From Hirudinaria manillensis (lineage: Eukaryota; Annelida; Clitellata; Hirudinida; Hirudinidae): a stretch of DNA of 64,000 nt. A program made the translations under genes and the position numbers. Position 1 is the stretch's first letter; each line of letters begins with the position of its first letter. Under the pieces are notes generated by a model that worked only from the letters and a program-made list of their open reading frames with translations, was not told the DNA's origin and searched no databases. This document shows positions 10,249 through 22,927 of the stretch, in pieces. The stretch spans positions 3,734,535 to 3,798,534 of the forward strand of contig CM067533.1 in assembly GCA_034509925.1 (NCBI GenBank), in the 5' to 3' direction.

Positions 10249-12097
10249 ATGCTGAAAAGCGACATCGATAAACTTAATAGCAAGAGATTATACTTAATTA
10301 AGAATCTCAAATTTTCGGACGAATTTTTTAGACATCTAAGGGAATCTGGGGTTGTTAACCACGACATGGTTCAAGAATTTCAAGAGGACCTCAAGAGACC
10401 CAGAGTTGGGCATTTTTTAGATGTCATTAGCAAAAGATCTGAGGAGTCTTATAACGCTTTGTTAGATGCCTTGTATAAAACTGATCAAATAGCTGTTCTG
10501 GTAGAATTAGAACCAAGATTCCATTCCAAGATAAATTCCGTAAAATCTTTAAACGTAAACCTTAAGTCAGGTGAGTGAAACATTCAAAGTGGTCTCATTT
10601 GAATTGATTGATTTTGATCAACTCAGATGATTTAAACGTGGGCAAAATCATGGATAGAGTTCAATTGGCAAAAATCCACACCAATGAAACAAGCTCTAGT
10701 AGTAAGCTTGCTATTGCAAATGTATAATGAATGGAGACCTAGGCTCCAACAAATATGTTCCATTTCTCCCAAGAATTATTTGTTTATAATGTGAAATGAT
10801 CTCTAGGAATAAGAACAAATGAAAGTATGGAATGCCCACCTTATGCACCTTTGCAAAGCAATGTTTCTTCAGGAGCAGGAATTAGTAAGTTTAGCTATCA
10901 AAATATTTGGAATATTACAAAGTTTAATGGTGATCAAAATATGGTGTGAAGGATTCCTTGCTTTCTTACAAGATGAGTGTTATTGTGATGCATAACAATC
11001 TTTCCTGCACTGCCAGAAAATGGGAGAGATAATGATGACACTTACATGCCCTAAAGATAGATGACTACATTCAAAAGGCATTTAGATGCTTTAATGATAC
11101 ACAACTACATTCAATATGTGGACTGATCCTAAAAACACTAATACCATAATTTTTTAATATGACCAGATGATCTAGAATTGGAGGAAGATGAGAAAAAGCC
11201 TAGCATGATTGAATCAAGATCCAGTGACGAATCACCCACACTAGATAGCAATGCGGGTAAGTTATATTGCTTCCTGCACTTTTGTATTTGATATCTCTAA
11301 TATGAGATGTGTGTCCCCACAAAAATCCATTTTTCTGATCAGATATCTATGGAAGCCAAGAATTTCTTAACAATGAGGAAAAAGTCTGTGAATCACTAAG
11401 CATTGATTCAATATTTGCTGAAATAAAAAAAATCATTTCTAATATGGATGAAATGGAATTTGAGGAGGTGAAATCTATCACAAACATTTCGGGAAAAGCG
11501 TTTTCATTGAAGACTAAGTCTGATTTCATTAACGGACCCGACTTCAGCAATTTGGAACGCCTGAACAAAATGCTCGGCAATCGTAACAATCTGTCACCAT
11601 CGAATGTTGTCAAAACAAAGGAAAAATTCAATTCGAACTTGTCCAATATTTCAAAGGTTGTCAAAGGGGAATCATTGTCATGTGTTATGATACTGTTGGA
11701 TGCCACATGCCTCAAAGACTCTTTGTTATTTGAACATCACAAAATGCTGTGGTCTGATGCTTTGATGAAAATAATAAGCTCCATTGAATGTGAAACATTG
11801 ATTATCATGTTGTCCCTTTATGGTCAATTTGATATTGACATTGACAATCCAACCAACCACCCAGCCTTTGCATCCAATGCACTAAAAGATAGAAAGATAA
11901 AAATAATTATCAGCCAACTGAAAGAAAGTGGTCATTCCAATCACTGGATGTTGTGTGTCATGGCCCATTGTTTTGCCAAGCTAGCAAACTCAGAGAAATG
12001 CAGCATAGATGACATTTGTAGCCTTGTTTGTGAAGTTGGAAAGAAATCTGAAGATGATAATCTTATCTCAAGATTTCAATTCATGGAGCTGCCTTGA
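10249..12097 (+). CDS. CARD-domain protein with unidentified C-terminal region
   Basis: Five exons as read: 10249-10571, about 10627-10703, 10806-10884, 11170-11260 and 11343-12097, with consistent phases; about 440 aa. Residues 5-95 form a caspase-recruitment domain (CARD). The six-helix pattern is clear in LIKNLKFSDEFFRHLRESG, VNHDMVQEFQEDL, GHFLDVISKRSEESYNALL and ALYKTDQIAVLVEL, with the family pattern of a GVV turn, a KR(G/S) turn and T-x-Q before the last helix. CARDs make homotypic contacts in apoptotic and innate-immune assemblies. A Ser/Glu/Asp-rich linker follows. The last exon (about 250 aa) looks folded, with hydrophobic strands (SCVMILLDATCL, HWMLCVMAHC). It does not show a QACRG-type caspase active site, so I leave it unassigned. 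An inactive caspase-like domain is only a guess. A tight 3' end faces MRPS22. Confidence 0.78.
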
Positions 12098-12199
12098 AAT
12101 TACAGTCTTTTTTTGATGTTTACAGACATTAAATTAAACACCCGTCAAAAATGACAAGCTTGTTTGACGTGCTTTTAAAACCAAATTGTAAATAATTTC

Positions 12200-12205
12200 A
12201 ATAAA
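12200..12205 (+). promoter_or_regulatory. Polyadenylation signal of the CARD gene
   Basis: AATAAA lies about 100 bp after the stop codon and just before the last codons of the convergent MRPS22 gene, so the two transcripts must end close together or overlap. Confidence 0.6.
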
Positions 12206-12235
12206 GTTACTGAATTGCATTGTTAACGTGAGTCA

Positions 12236-14119
12236 TCAGTTGGATGAAGCTGTCTCATCAGACTCCGCTCTTGAGAAGCACGAGTTTAAGGCAAGTTCCA
12301 GGACAGCTTTGTCTTTACTATCATTTTCCAAGTATATCTGGAATCAAAACAACACCCAATTAGGATGTGAACGTGGATGTGAGTGCATGCAATCAGTCTA
12401 CCTGGATGGCCTTGAATTGATCACCTCCCTCCATTGTTTTCATTTGTTTATTTGTTTCACTTTCTGGGTGCACCAAGCAATAAAGTTGGACGAGGTTGAA
12501 AGCATCATCGACCCTGAATTTAAAAATAACTATTATTATGATTATTTAGCCGAATTACCAAGCAACGAATATGATGACGCACAGATCCCTGGTCAGCATG
12601 TCACAAAGTAAGATGTCGATTTTATTGTAGAGGAGATAGTAGAAGGACATAGGACCGAAGTGTCGTGTAGACCTCAAGAGATCGAACTGTTTTTTGCTTA
12701 GGATATGCTCGTAAGTTCTTTGCGTGACCTGCAATAAGAATGATAGAAGATGCATATGGCCTTAGACCCAAGTAGATGACCTTAAGACAATTACTTACCC
12801 TGATGTAGTTGGGATCATCGGGTTCAAACTGCATGAGGGCACGATCCAAAATGTACATATAATTCTCTGGACACAAGAGTTCCTATAAAGGATTAACCAC
12901 TTTGATTAGAATGCAGTTCCCAATCAATCACATTTCAATCCTACCTCTAGCCTCTCTTCGTTGAACATTTCTGGCATTTTGATCATCTTGTTCGGTTCTG
13001 GATAAAAAACCTGAAGAATGCGATCTCTCTCCTGCATGTCTGCCAGCCTCAGGATGCCATTGTATTCTCTGACAACAACTGTCCTTTCCTGTGGTTAAAC
13101 CATTCTATTAAAATAAATAAGTTCTTGAATGGATGTAGGCATTGTATATCGGTTAACCCTTTTATGCAACATAGGTGATATGTCAGTAAAGACATAAGAA
13201 CATGGCGTCTTCTCAAACATGGCAATTTCTGGATCATTTGATAAAATTTTATTCCTTGAGGCTTCGACGTCTGCGGCCTTCTTGAAAGGTGGCATTTGTA
13301 TATATTTTTTAGCATTTTCTTTTACTTGCTCTTGCACCTAGGAATAAAAGGAAGTTTAAACTCTAATCTTTAGTTTTGCCTTGTACATATGAATGCAGAC
13401 TTATTGTATCACACCTCCTTTAGTTGTTCATCTGTAAGAAGTTTGTATGTTGGGGGTTCAGGCTGTGCAACAGGCTTAGCTTTGAGAATCTTATCCAAAT
13501 CAAAGCCAGTGATTTTTGTAAGCAATTCTTGGATTTTTGGGGATATGTACAAACTTTCTGGATCAACTGAAAAACGATAAAAATATAAAAGCCATTTAAT
13601 GCAACAGACAAAGTACTCCTTGAAGCTAGTTTCCATACTAATCAAACTGTTGATTAAACTTTAAACAAAGAGAAATCTAAAACTTAAGATGTCTTAAATG
13701 AGTGAAGATTGAATGAAAAAATATAACAAAATATGAAAAATTATTGTTTCAGAAAACTAATCAACGCTCTTTTAGTATGACCTAGAATATTGAATACGTT
13801 TAAATAATGTCTCAATTACTGAATCACCATGGTGGGTGAAGCATGGCAACTCAAGGACTAAATGTCTTATAGACTTTAAACTACTCCATTATGAAATGTT
13901 GAAGGGTATCATTAGGCTTAACATGCTGATTCTACACGACCAAAAATTACCTTTAAAATTAACTATACGAGTCAATATAAAAAATTATTTGCTTTCAATA
14001 AATAAAATAGTACTACCTTGAGATGAGAATGAAAGTTTTTGCTGATTCAAAAACTTAGAGGGAACTTTATGCCTCCAAGCAAGCTTTGATAACCAAGCGC
14101 AATTGCGAATTAGAGACAT
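12236..14119 (-). CDS. MRPS22: Mitochondrial small-subunit ribosomal protein mS22 (MRPS22)
   Basis: Structural protein of the mitochondrial 28S subunit. The start (cat at 14117-14119) gives MSLIRNCAWLSKLAWRHKVP, an Arg/Lys/Ser-rich presequence without acidic residues, as expected for matrix import. Exons read downward encode KITGFDLDKILKAKPV and PPTYKLLTDEQL (human: TGLNLQKTFKPA and PPTYKLMTQAQL), YVFTDISPMLHKR (human YVFTDISYSIPHR), ERDRILQVFYPE, YILDRALMQFEPDDPNYI, QFDLLRSTRHFG (human KYDLLRSTRYFG), then across an intron to DDAFNLVQLYCLVHPES (human DDATNLVQLYHVLHPDG). The last exon ends ALNSCFSRAESDETASSN. Total is about 360 aa, the normal size. It is convergent with the CARD gene, with only 138 bp between the stop codons. 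Confidence 0.93.
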
Positions 14120-15501
14120 GTCTAGTAGTATAGCGATAACAAATTAGGTTAGCGCCGGTGCAATGTCGGCGTGCAACTAGGCTCAGCAAATAAACAATAG
14201 ACATATATTGTAAAGTTTGTGTCAATAAATATTTTGTCGAAAATAAGTCATTAAAATTGTAAACCTAGTGTATATATTAATATATTAAATTCACGTAATG
14301 AAGTTAATTAATATTTAAAACTAAAAATGTGAAGATGAAACCACTGAAGTCCATATGTCCGCTGATGTTCATGGATCTGCCACTGCACTGTATCCACTAG
14401 CGGGTATGGGAAAGGAGGTGGGACATGATAAAAAAATTCTGCCTGATTAGCAGATTTCATGATTGCTGCTTGTCCCCAGTATCTCTGTTAGCATCCAGCG
14501 ACATCTTACAATCGCAGATATCAGTGAACAGTGTTTCAAAAGCAATATATTTTAACGGATGACATTTTAAAGACTTGACATCCAAATCGTCACTCTTAAG
14601 AAGAGCTTGCTTGGAAGTGTTTAACGCTGAGAGGCAGATGTTCAATTTTAAAATCGGATTCCATGACTTAAAAAAAAAAAACAAATGTTGGGGGTATACT
14701 TGTACCCCGCTCCCCCTGGGCATCCAAGGGTTAAATGGATGACAATTGGCTCGAAGATGACCGAAGCTTCAACACATTTTAACACAGGGCTTGCAGTTTT
14801 TATCACAACTAACAACGAAAAAAAAATTTATTGAGCTACTTATCGTCTGCTATCAATATATTTAATGCATTATTTCTATAATAAACAAGGTAAAGGCTTG
14901 CCATAGGTGCGAACCTGATAGTTTTCGAAAGTAGAGGAGGCGGTTTCGAGCCCATACTTTTTCATTTTCATTAATTAACTAAATTGTTGACAGATTCCAG
15001 TAACTTATCCATTGCACAACTTCAATCAACCATAATTTTCATTCGAAACCAGTCTAACGAAGATTTAAGGAAACATTAAGACGAATCTAATTTAAAATGA
15101 ACAAGAGTCAGTTTTGGGGGTTTTTATCTTTTGAATGCAACAAAATAACTTTATGTTGAATGAGCATCAGAACAACATTGACCATTTTGAAAGATCATCT
15201 TTAAAGCAGTAATAACAAACACTCTAAGAGGCATGTAAGATACAATCTTTTCTCTTTTCTCAAGAAGTAAACCATCAGTTATAATTGTGAAAGCATTTTT
15301 GTTTTCTTGTCTGTAGAACATTCAGGAGAAATCAAAGGTTGGTTTCATGTTTTGACTGCAAGCAATTTAAACAGAAATGTTTACATAATTAAGAATCCAA
15401 ATTAAACAATTTAATTGGTTAAAAATATTAATCAATATGGATGAGTTATTTATATGATTTTTAAGTAGATATTTTATGGATATAAAATATATTCTAAAAA
15501 C
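14120..15501. other. Intergenic; possible piggyBac-type end near 14690-14734
   Basis: Mostly AT-rich, without recognisable exons. At 14690-14734 the sequence reads, on the minus strand, TTAACCCTTGGATGCCCAGG and then GC-rich DNA. TTAA followed by CCCTT resembles a piggyBac-class terminus, but I cannot find the partner end, so this is only a hint of a truncated element. Confidence 0.3.
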
Positions 15502-18500
15502 TTAGAGTCGCAGAAAATTAACTCTAACCCGTTTCTTCTTCTGTCTCGACACTGAATGGTGAAGATCATTAACTTGTTTGTTTGTCACGAATGAGCTCGG
15601 ACTACCAGTCTCTTCTCTGAAAGCTGTTGGTGTGGACCTGTCAGTATCTTGAGTTCTTGAAGGTGGTCTAATGACCCTTGCCAACATTTCGTTAGCCCCC
15701 GTCTGAATGCTTTTGGCAGTCTGCAGCTTTCTCATTACTTTCTCCGATGCATATTCCTCTGAACGTTTTGTGCTCCTCAATGAGTTACTGATGAAGCTGT
15801 TGTTCAGGGATCTGGAATTATATTCCTGATCCAAGTGACTTACATTGGGGTCATCAGCTGCAACTTCCCCAGTGTCAAGGTCATCCTCATTTTCCAGATA
15901 TCTCATGAAAGTGGAGGTTTCATCTCCCCTATTGACAATTTCTTCTTGAATATAGAACATCTGGATCAGGTCCAAAGCCCGTTGGAGCTCCTGGATTGTT
16001 GCTTGGTCTCCTTTCTTGTGCCACCACCTCTTCATCAAATCTTCCACCTATGAATTTTAATTTCATTAAATTAGTTTAAAACATTAGTTTAAATTGTTCG
16101 TAAATTGATGGGTTCTGAAAATGATTTTACCTGGTCACTGAGAGACAGGGGTTGCTTGATTTGAATATCTCTGATCATCCTCACAATTTCTGATTCTGTT
16201 GACAGTCCATCAAAAAGCACCCATGCCAGTTCCATCCAGTCAATTCCAATTTTAAAAAACAGAATCAAATGTCTCCTAACATAAGATCCTTCCCAGAATG
16301 ATGTGTCGCATGAAAAAGGGTCGTTCGCCGATTTAGTCTGAAGGAACCTAGTCCTAGCCATGACCCACTGTGGCGGAACTCCTCCTCTTGCAGGTTGAAG
16401 GTCATCTTTCTTGATCAAAAAATTTGGAAGGTTTCGATCATAGGGAAGCACTTTGAAGTACATCGTATTGGATTTCAATACCGTCTTCTTATCAACCTGC
16501 TCCATCCACATCCTTGCAATATCATCATATTTTTCAAACCTCACTCCTTCAGGTTCCAGTGGACCTATAGGTTCACTTTCCCTCTTCTTAAATTCCAGCC
16601 TCATCTGTTTCAATCTTTTGTATCTCATGAGGCTTTCATAGATCGGGGAGATTTTTTGGTCTTGCCTGCTTGTCAGAGACTGTGTCGAGCCATACCTGTC
16701 ATCAAATTCATCATCAGTTATAAAAGACCTGTTCAGGTCCACTTCGTTCTCTGATTCTGTAAAACTCTGGTTACTGAGCACCCTTCTCAGTTCCTTTTCC
16801 CCGTACTTTCCTGCGGTCGGCAACAGATGAGCCGACCTCACTCTCGGCCTTCTCCTTCTGGGGCGATACAATTTTCTCAAATAGTCGAAATTCTTGTCAT
16901 GGTGGCCAGGTTGTCGCAGGACCAAACTTCTGTGCCTGTACTCGAGAATTTTGGAGTTCAAAGAATGCAGGGCGGCCTCTTTGTAAGTGGTTCCGGGTCT
17001 CGGGTCGTTCGGTAACTCAAAGTCCGACACTTCGGCTTCGCTGTGGATGTAGTTGAAGTTGTGTCTCGTCGAATTGTCGGCATTCATCTCCGTGTCCGAG
17101 TAAGCTGCGATCCTGTACACTGATGATGACAAATATGGCTTTTAATATTTTAATTCAACCTTATTTGAAATTGATAGATATACTGAAATACTGAAATCAT
17201 AAAATTAAATAAAAATTTGTTTGTTTACCATCATAAGGCCTGCTTGGATACTTTGGAATGAACCTTCCTTTTTTCTTCAGAAGGGGAAGCTTATTCAAGT
17301 CTTCAACGCTTTGATCATCTGTTTTTCTTCTTCTTGGTTCATCAACTCTGATTGGTTTTGTTTGTAGGGAAGTTGATGGTTTTGGAGGTCTTTTCATTCT
17401 CACAGATTGAATCTGTTTGGAACTTTGTTCATCTGGTGAATGTTTTACCTCATTTTTCAACCACAATTCCTTCTTTACCACCTTTTCTTTGGAAATGATT
17501 GTTTCTTTCATAGTTTCAAAATCTTTAGTTTTGCTTCGTTTGTTTTTAGTTGTCTTTGTCAAATCTTTCTTGCTTTCCATCTCATTTGAAAATGGAATGT
17601 TAACATTTAAGGAATTGTCGGTGAAAATTTGAGACGTGTCACTGATGTCGGACACCAAAGGCACGCAAACATCTAAGTCGGGGAGCGTGAGAGAGAGATC
17701 CTTGTCCAGTGATTTTTTTGTGCTTGCTTTTGTGCGTTTCGCTTTTGTAGGTTTCTTAATGGAAGCGTAAGTATCAGAAGAGGCTAGCGGGGAGGTGTTG
17801 CTGGCTTCCTCCCAAACTTCAGGGGAGAGACCCTCAGGGAGGCACATCTTTGACTTGATTTTCTTCTTTTTCAATGGTCTGCTTTCAGATTCATTGTTTA
17901 TGGGTTGTTCTGCTTTTGGCATGCTTTTTGGCTTTCTGACATTTGGTTCATCTGCATAATTTTCCAAGAGGTCATCAATCGAACCCGATCTTTTTATGTT
18001 AAGTCTTAGGATTTTTGGTGGCCGCTTCAATTTTTCAGTTTCTGGTTCAACAGGTTTATTTTCAAGTTCTTTTTCTTGGAAAGTTTCATTAAAATTGTCA
18101 TCAAGATTTGTCTCCTTAGAAGGCTTCTTAATCTGATATTTTTCTGGTATTATCTTTGATAAAACAGCTGAAAAAAGTAAACAAATACAAACTTAAATAA
18201 ATAAATATATATATAATCTGATATTTTGCATGATATTCTGATATTATTTAATATGCATCTTTTTAATTGGTGAAATTGATTTTAACCCAATCCTGAGTTC
18301 AAAATGTGAAAAATAAGAAGACTCACGACTTATGTCTGATGAAGCCTCAGTGTTGAAACTTGTCTCCATGGTCTTGCTGTCATCACCACCAAGATCATCA
18401 TCATCATCATCATTGTCGTCGTCATCTTCCAAAGCATCTGTTTTCACTTCAATTTTTCCAAAAGATTTGTAAGGTTTGATGTGAGATGCATTTTCCACCC

Positions 18501-21500
18501 GCTCTAAAGGCGGAATCAAAGAACCACTGGTTTCGGATTTTTTCACGGGCGCATAGATCGGGGTCAAGGGTCGTCCCCATTCCGTTCTCCTCTTCAGAGA
18601 TGCACTTGATAAACTCTGCTCGCTGTCTGATGCCTCGCTGCTGCTTTCAATTTTAACTGGAGATGCCAAAATAAACTTTGCTCGTGCGGACGCTTTGCCC
18701 TTTCTCGTATAAGCTTTTGGCGTTTCTCCACTGACCCTCATGTTCAGACCCTTCTTGGGACTTCTACTTTCGCTGTCAGTAAAATTAACATTGGAACTTT
18801 CTTCATCTTCTTTTCGGTCTCGTTTTGCACTTTCTGGAACTGTTTCCAGTTTAATAACTTCATTCTTCAGGGTTTCAGTTAAGTTACTTTGGTGGATGGT
18901 TTTAGGTTTGCCTTCTGATGATTTGTTCTTATTATCTTTTTCATTTACAGATGGTCTGAGGGTCTTTTTTGGATCTGAAACTGCTCTTTCTTGTTTTTTT
19001 GAAGTAACCGATTCTTCATTGTCGCTTTCATCTTGCGACCATTTTGATTGGACCCTTTGCATGACCTCAAAAATTCTTTTTGAGGCAGAATCATTCAAAA
19101 CCCTTTGAGTGTCATTGATCTTTTCTTCAAAACTTTCGCTGTCAAAAGACGAATCATCGAAGAAACTATCATCATCATCGATCGTCTCCAGTCTCTCTGC
19201 AGGCGGTTCCGGGTCCGCGATCGGAAGTTTTTCCATTTCCAATTGTTCTTCGTACTGCTTCTGTTTCATTTGCTTAAACCTTTCTTTGGTCGGTTGACTT
19301 CTGGTTGGCCTCTTAGAATCAGGTGTTTTGGTTGCCATAGAAACTCCTTCGTTGTCTTCCTCCTCTTCAAATTCATTTTCGTCCATCTCATTGGACTTCT
19401 TCTTCAGATTCTTATTGTATTTGGTCATTTCACTGAACCAATCAGTTACAGTTTCTTTGCTGCTGCTGTCAGCATCCCTTTTCTTAACTTTATCCGGATC
19501 TCTTTTTATATGCTTTTTGTGTTTTTGTTTAATTTTTTGTTCAATTGTTTGCTGCTGAAGTGGCTGGTCTTGATTTTCAAATTCAATAGTTATTGGTCCA
19601 CTCATGTATTCCACCTCTATGGTCCTGGGCTTCCCTGAAAACTTGTGAACTTTGATGCCATCTTCATCAGAATAGATGCTCTCAGAAACATCTGCTCGAT
19701 TCCTAGCATCTGATGCTTTTCTTCTGTGTTTATTTCTTTCTATGCTTCTATCTGTAACATGAGCTTGACCATTTCTTGCAATGGCATAACTTCTGTCAAT
19801 ATTGGTTCTATCAAACTCTCTATAATTCCTCTCCAAACTCCTGTTATCTCTACTATGCATCCTTTGCCTGCTATATGATTCATCCCTTCTTCTGTCATGC
19901 CTTCTTCTACTGCTAGACCTTCTTCCCCTCATGGTATTATCATCATCATCATCACTTGTTGCTTCACTATAGTATCTGTTATTCTGCCAATACAGTGAAT
20001 CCTGAGAAGCACCAGAAAATACTGATGGCAAATCACTTTCGTTGCTCAGACTTCTTTGCTGACGATGGCGGTGGTGACGATGATGATGGTGATGATGATG
20101 TCTCCTGATGTGGTGCAGGGGAATGTTTCTGCTATGCATATCAAGTTTCGATGGACCGTGCGACTTGTGCATGCTTCTCGGAGACTGAGTCACGTGTTTG
20201 ACGTTGTTTGCAAAAATGGATGTCGAGCTTGAATCCAACGATAAATTCTTTGCTTTCATCAGATTTGTACTACCACTGCTTTCCAGCATTGATTTGGTGA
20301 TGAAGCTGTTTTTAGTCCCATTTATGTCGGCCATCATGCCGATGTGGAAAGAGGAATTCTGAGTGAGACTCAAGGAAGAAGCATTTATCGGAGGCTTGGG
20401 ATTCAACATGGCCGTCTTGAGGAGCTGCTTGGAAACGGCGTCCGAATCTGGAACGATGTCGATCGGCTTCATCCTGTTGTTGTCCTCCGCGAAGGCGTTT
20501 GCTCCGACGCTGAGGAGAAGTTCCACGATTTTAGGATGATTGTTCGCAGCTGCCAAATGCAGGGCCGTCTGACCGTCATGGTTTTTTTCGTTCACTGAAG
20601 TCTTGTACTTGATCAAAATTTTTGCAGTGCCATAGAAGTAGTCTTTATCTCTCATTCTATCTGGCCGATAATAATGGAGAACGACGCAGTGAAGCGGAGT
20701 GTTTCCTCGCGAATCTTTTAGGTTCACGTCGGCGTTGAACTGGTCGATGAGAGCAATCACTGTTTCTGCATGGCCTCTCTCTGCTGATAAATGCATCAAG
20801 GCTTTCTCCCTTTGGTCAGTGAAGCATGGTATTTTTGTATTGATGAGGGCTGGATCAGCTGAACAAAATACCTAAAGAAATGAAAATTATTGAAATTATT
20901 TGATACGAAGCCAATAAAATGTTGTTATAAATGATTCCAGTTGGTGACTAATTAACCTGGACGAGATGAATATGACCTTCCCTGGCTGCAATGTGAGAGG
21001 GAATGGCTCCCTGGAATCCTTTCTGATGAAGATCAGCATTGTTTTTGAGGAGGGTTTTTACCATCTGAAGATGCCCATGGACTGTGGCTATGTGAAGAGG
21101 GGCATTGCCCTTTCTGTCTGTGATTGAAGGACTGCCTCCCTTCGTGAGCATCATCTTCATGAGCATCCAGTTTGACTTCTTTATGGCAATTATGAAGGGA
21201 GTGTCATCGTTGTGATCAGGAACATTCGGGTCGGCATTGAAATTGAGTAAAATTTCGACGGTTTGGATGAGATTCAGATCGACTGCAATGTGGAGGGGAG
21301 TGGCGACATCTTTCTTTCCTGTTGTGTACACTGATTGGTGGATAAAGTTTGGACTCGTTCCTATCTCCATCATGTACCTTTAACAGTAAGTATGAATGAC
21401 AATGGTTCTAAATGAAACGTTGAAAACGCCTACCTAATGATTGAAGGATCGTCCAATCTGGCAGCGAGTATAAGGGGACATGCGTACTTTCTCGATGGTC

Positions 21501-21651
21501 TGTGTTTAATATCCATCGTGCAGAGCTGGGCAATCTGTTTGTCATGTTTAAGATGTTTTTCGCAAAGGGTTTTAAATGTTTTGAGGTCGTTGTCTCTGAT
21601 CGCGTTAAGCAGTTCTGTTCCACAATCCTTTATAACACCCAATACTCCCAT
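15502..21651 (-). CDS. Large ankyrin-repeat protein with C-terminal death domain
   Basis: Six exons (about 21434-21651, 20957-21376, 18312-20873, 17231-18170, about 16131-17112, 15502-16047) give about 1,890 aa. The start MGVLGVIKDCGTELLNAIRD lies in the first exon. Residues about 10-350 carry seven or so ankyrin repeats (ATPLHIAVDLN, NAPLHIATVHGHLQMVKTLL, NTPLHCVVLHY, QTALHLAAANNHPKIVELLL). Then follow more than 1,000 residues of charged, low-complexity, probably disordered sequence with a His run (about 20060-20110), Arg/Ser-rich and Asp-rich stretches. The C-terminus has IGIDWMELAWVLFDG, TESEIVRMIRDI, DQVEDLMKRWWHKKGDQAT and IQELQRALDLIQM, the six-helix death-domain pattern with its W-ELA and W-x-x-x-G-x-x-AT signatures, split by the last intron. 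No ZU5 or UPA domain is seen, so it is not a classical ankyrin. Probably a death-fold adaptor or scaffold; function unknown. Confidence 0.82.
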
Positions 21652-22927
21652 GACGACAAGTTAATTTATTATCAAAAAGCGTCGAAAATTTTATGTTTCA
21701 ATTTGCATCCAGGGGAAAGGGTCAGCTTGTTATACGAAAAGTTCTTATTTTTAAATTTTGCTTTCGTTCGTTCGAAACACACAAAGCATTACTGTTGACA
21801 AAACAATCCCCAATGCGACAGGTGAGCCAATTTTTTTAGCTCATACTTTACCTGTTCGTTTAAGTAATAATTAATATAATTATATATTAATAAAATTTCA
21901 AGACAGACTTTACTCAAAAACTATGCAATAAAAATTTTTTTTATTAAGGTTAACTTAAAATTTATCGCACAACAATTGAGTTAGAAATTAGCATTGACGA
22001 CCGTAATGAACCATAACTTAATGATTGATTACAAGCATTGTGTTACATTAGGTTACATCAAGTAATACTTTATGATAATTGCCTCAGGAGCCTTTAAGTC
22101 TTCCCAGGGCAGGGAAGAATCCCTTTGCCTTAAGATGGTTGTTGTAACCCGTAATTAAACCCTATTTATAGGATAGGAAAAAAGGTCGTCAAGCTGTCAG
22201 AGGGTCGCTTTCCTCTGAGAAAAGCTAAGTCGAGATCAATTCATTGTCTAATTAGATACATTTAAGAACTTTCCTATACACATTTGCGATGGAAACTCTT
22301 GCGAGCGGAGCAGGATTTGAACTCCTGAACTCATGACTTGCAAGGTAACGAATCGTTACTGACGATGCGAAACTTTAACGAGTCTTTCATGTGTAATTAT
22401 GTCCGATAGTGACCAGACATCTTTTCCAATTTATAAAAACTGAGTCTTCATTCAAACCGAGTCTAAAGGCGTCTCACTGAAATATTCAAACAACAAATCC
22501 AAAACTTCGTAATAACAAAATTAAATCAATCACTCGCTGCGCAGATGTTGAACGATCAACCTGTCACGAAAAGCACCTGCGTCTCGTGACGACTCGATGG
22601 TTTTCGTCGGACTATTTGCCAGTTTAGTCACACCTTTAGAACCATTGTCAAAAGAGACTTATTTCGAAGGAATTTGTTAAAAAATTTATTAAAATTCAAT
22701 TTCCGATCTGCACAGGACAGCACATCAACGAGATGAACGAAATGACCCAGAATCTATTTCATTCAAAATTTGAATAATTACTGAAATTCCAATTTATTAT
22801 TTTTTTTTTGAGTAAAACTGTTCAAAAATAATTTTTGCAGAAATGCACATCGTTTAACAAATTTCTGAGGCACTCCTACAATGCAAGTGAATGAAATTAA
22901 TTAAAAAAATTAATCAAAAGAGAGACT
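21652..22927. other. Intergenic between the ankyrin/death-domain gene and IFT54
   Basis: AT-rich, with no coding exon seen. It contains a degenerate tRNA-like segment (listed separately) and presumably the promoter of the ankyrin/death-domain gene at its left end and the IFT54 3' UTR at its right end. Confidence 0.4.
22308..22350 (-). tRNA. Degenerate tRNA-Ala(TGC)-like fragment
   Basis: On the minus strand there is a perfect T-arm (CAGGA-GTTCAAA-TCCTG, 22311-22327) and, at the right distance, a canonical anticodon loop CTTGCAA (22338-22344; anticodon TGC) on an imperfect stem. No matching D-arm or 5' acceptor strand is visible, so this is a tRNA pseudogene or a tRNA-derived SINE head and not a working tRNA. 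Confidence 0.35.

Noticed and set aside
11444..12097. C-terminal part of the CARD protein read as a caspase p20 domain
   Set aside because: Some strand-like similarity (for example LCVMAHC), but the His-Gly and QACRG motifs are missing and the alignment would be forced.
18740..19638. Long plus-strand open frames, up to 177 codons, hydrophobic
   Set aside because: They are antisense to the charged exon of the ankyrin/death-domain gene, whose frame is supported by domains and splice phases.
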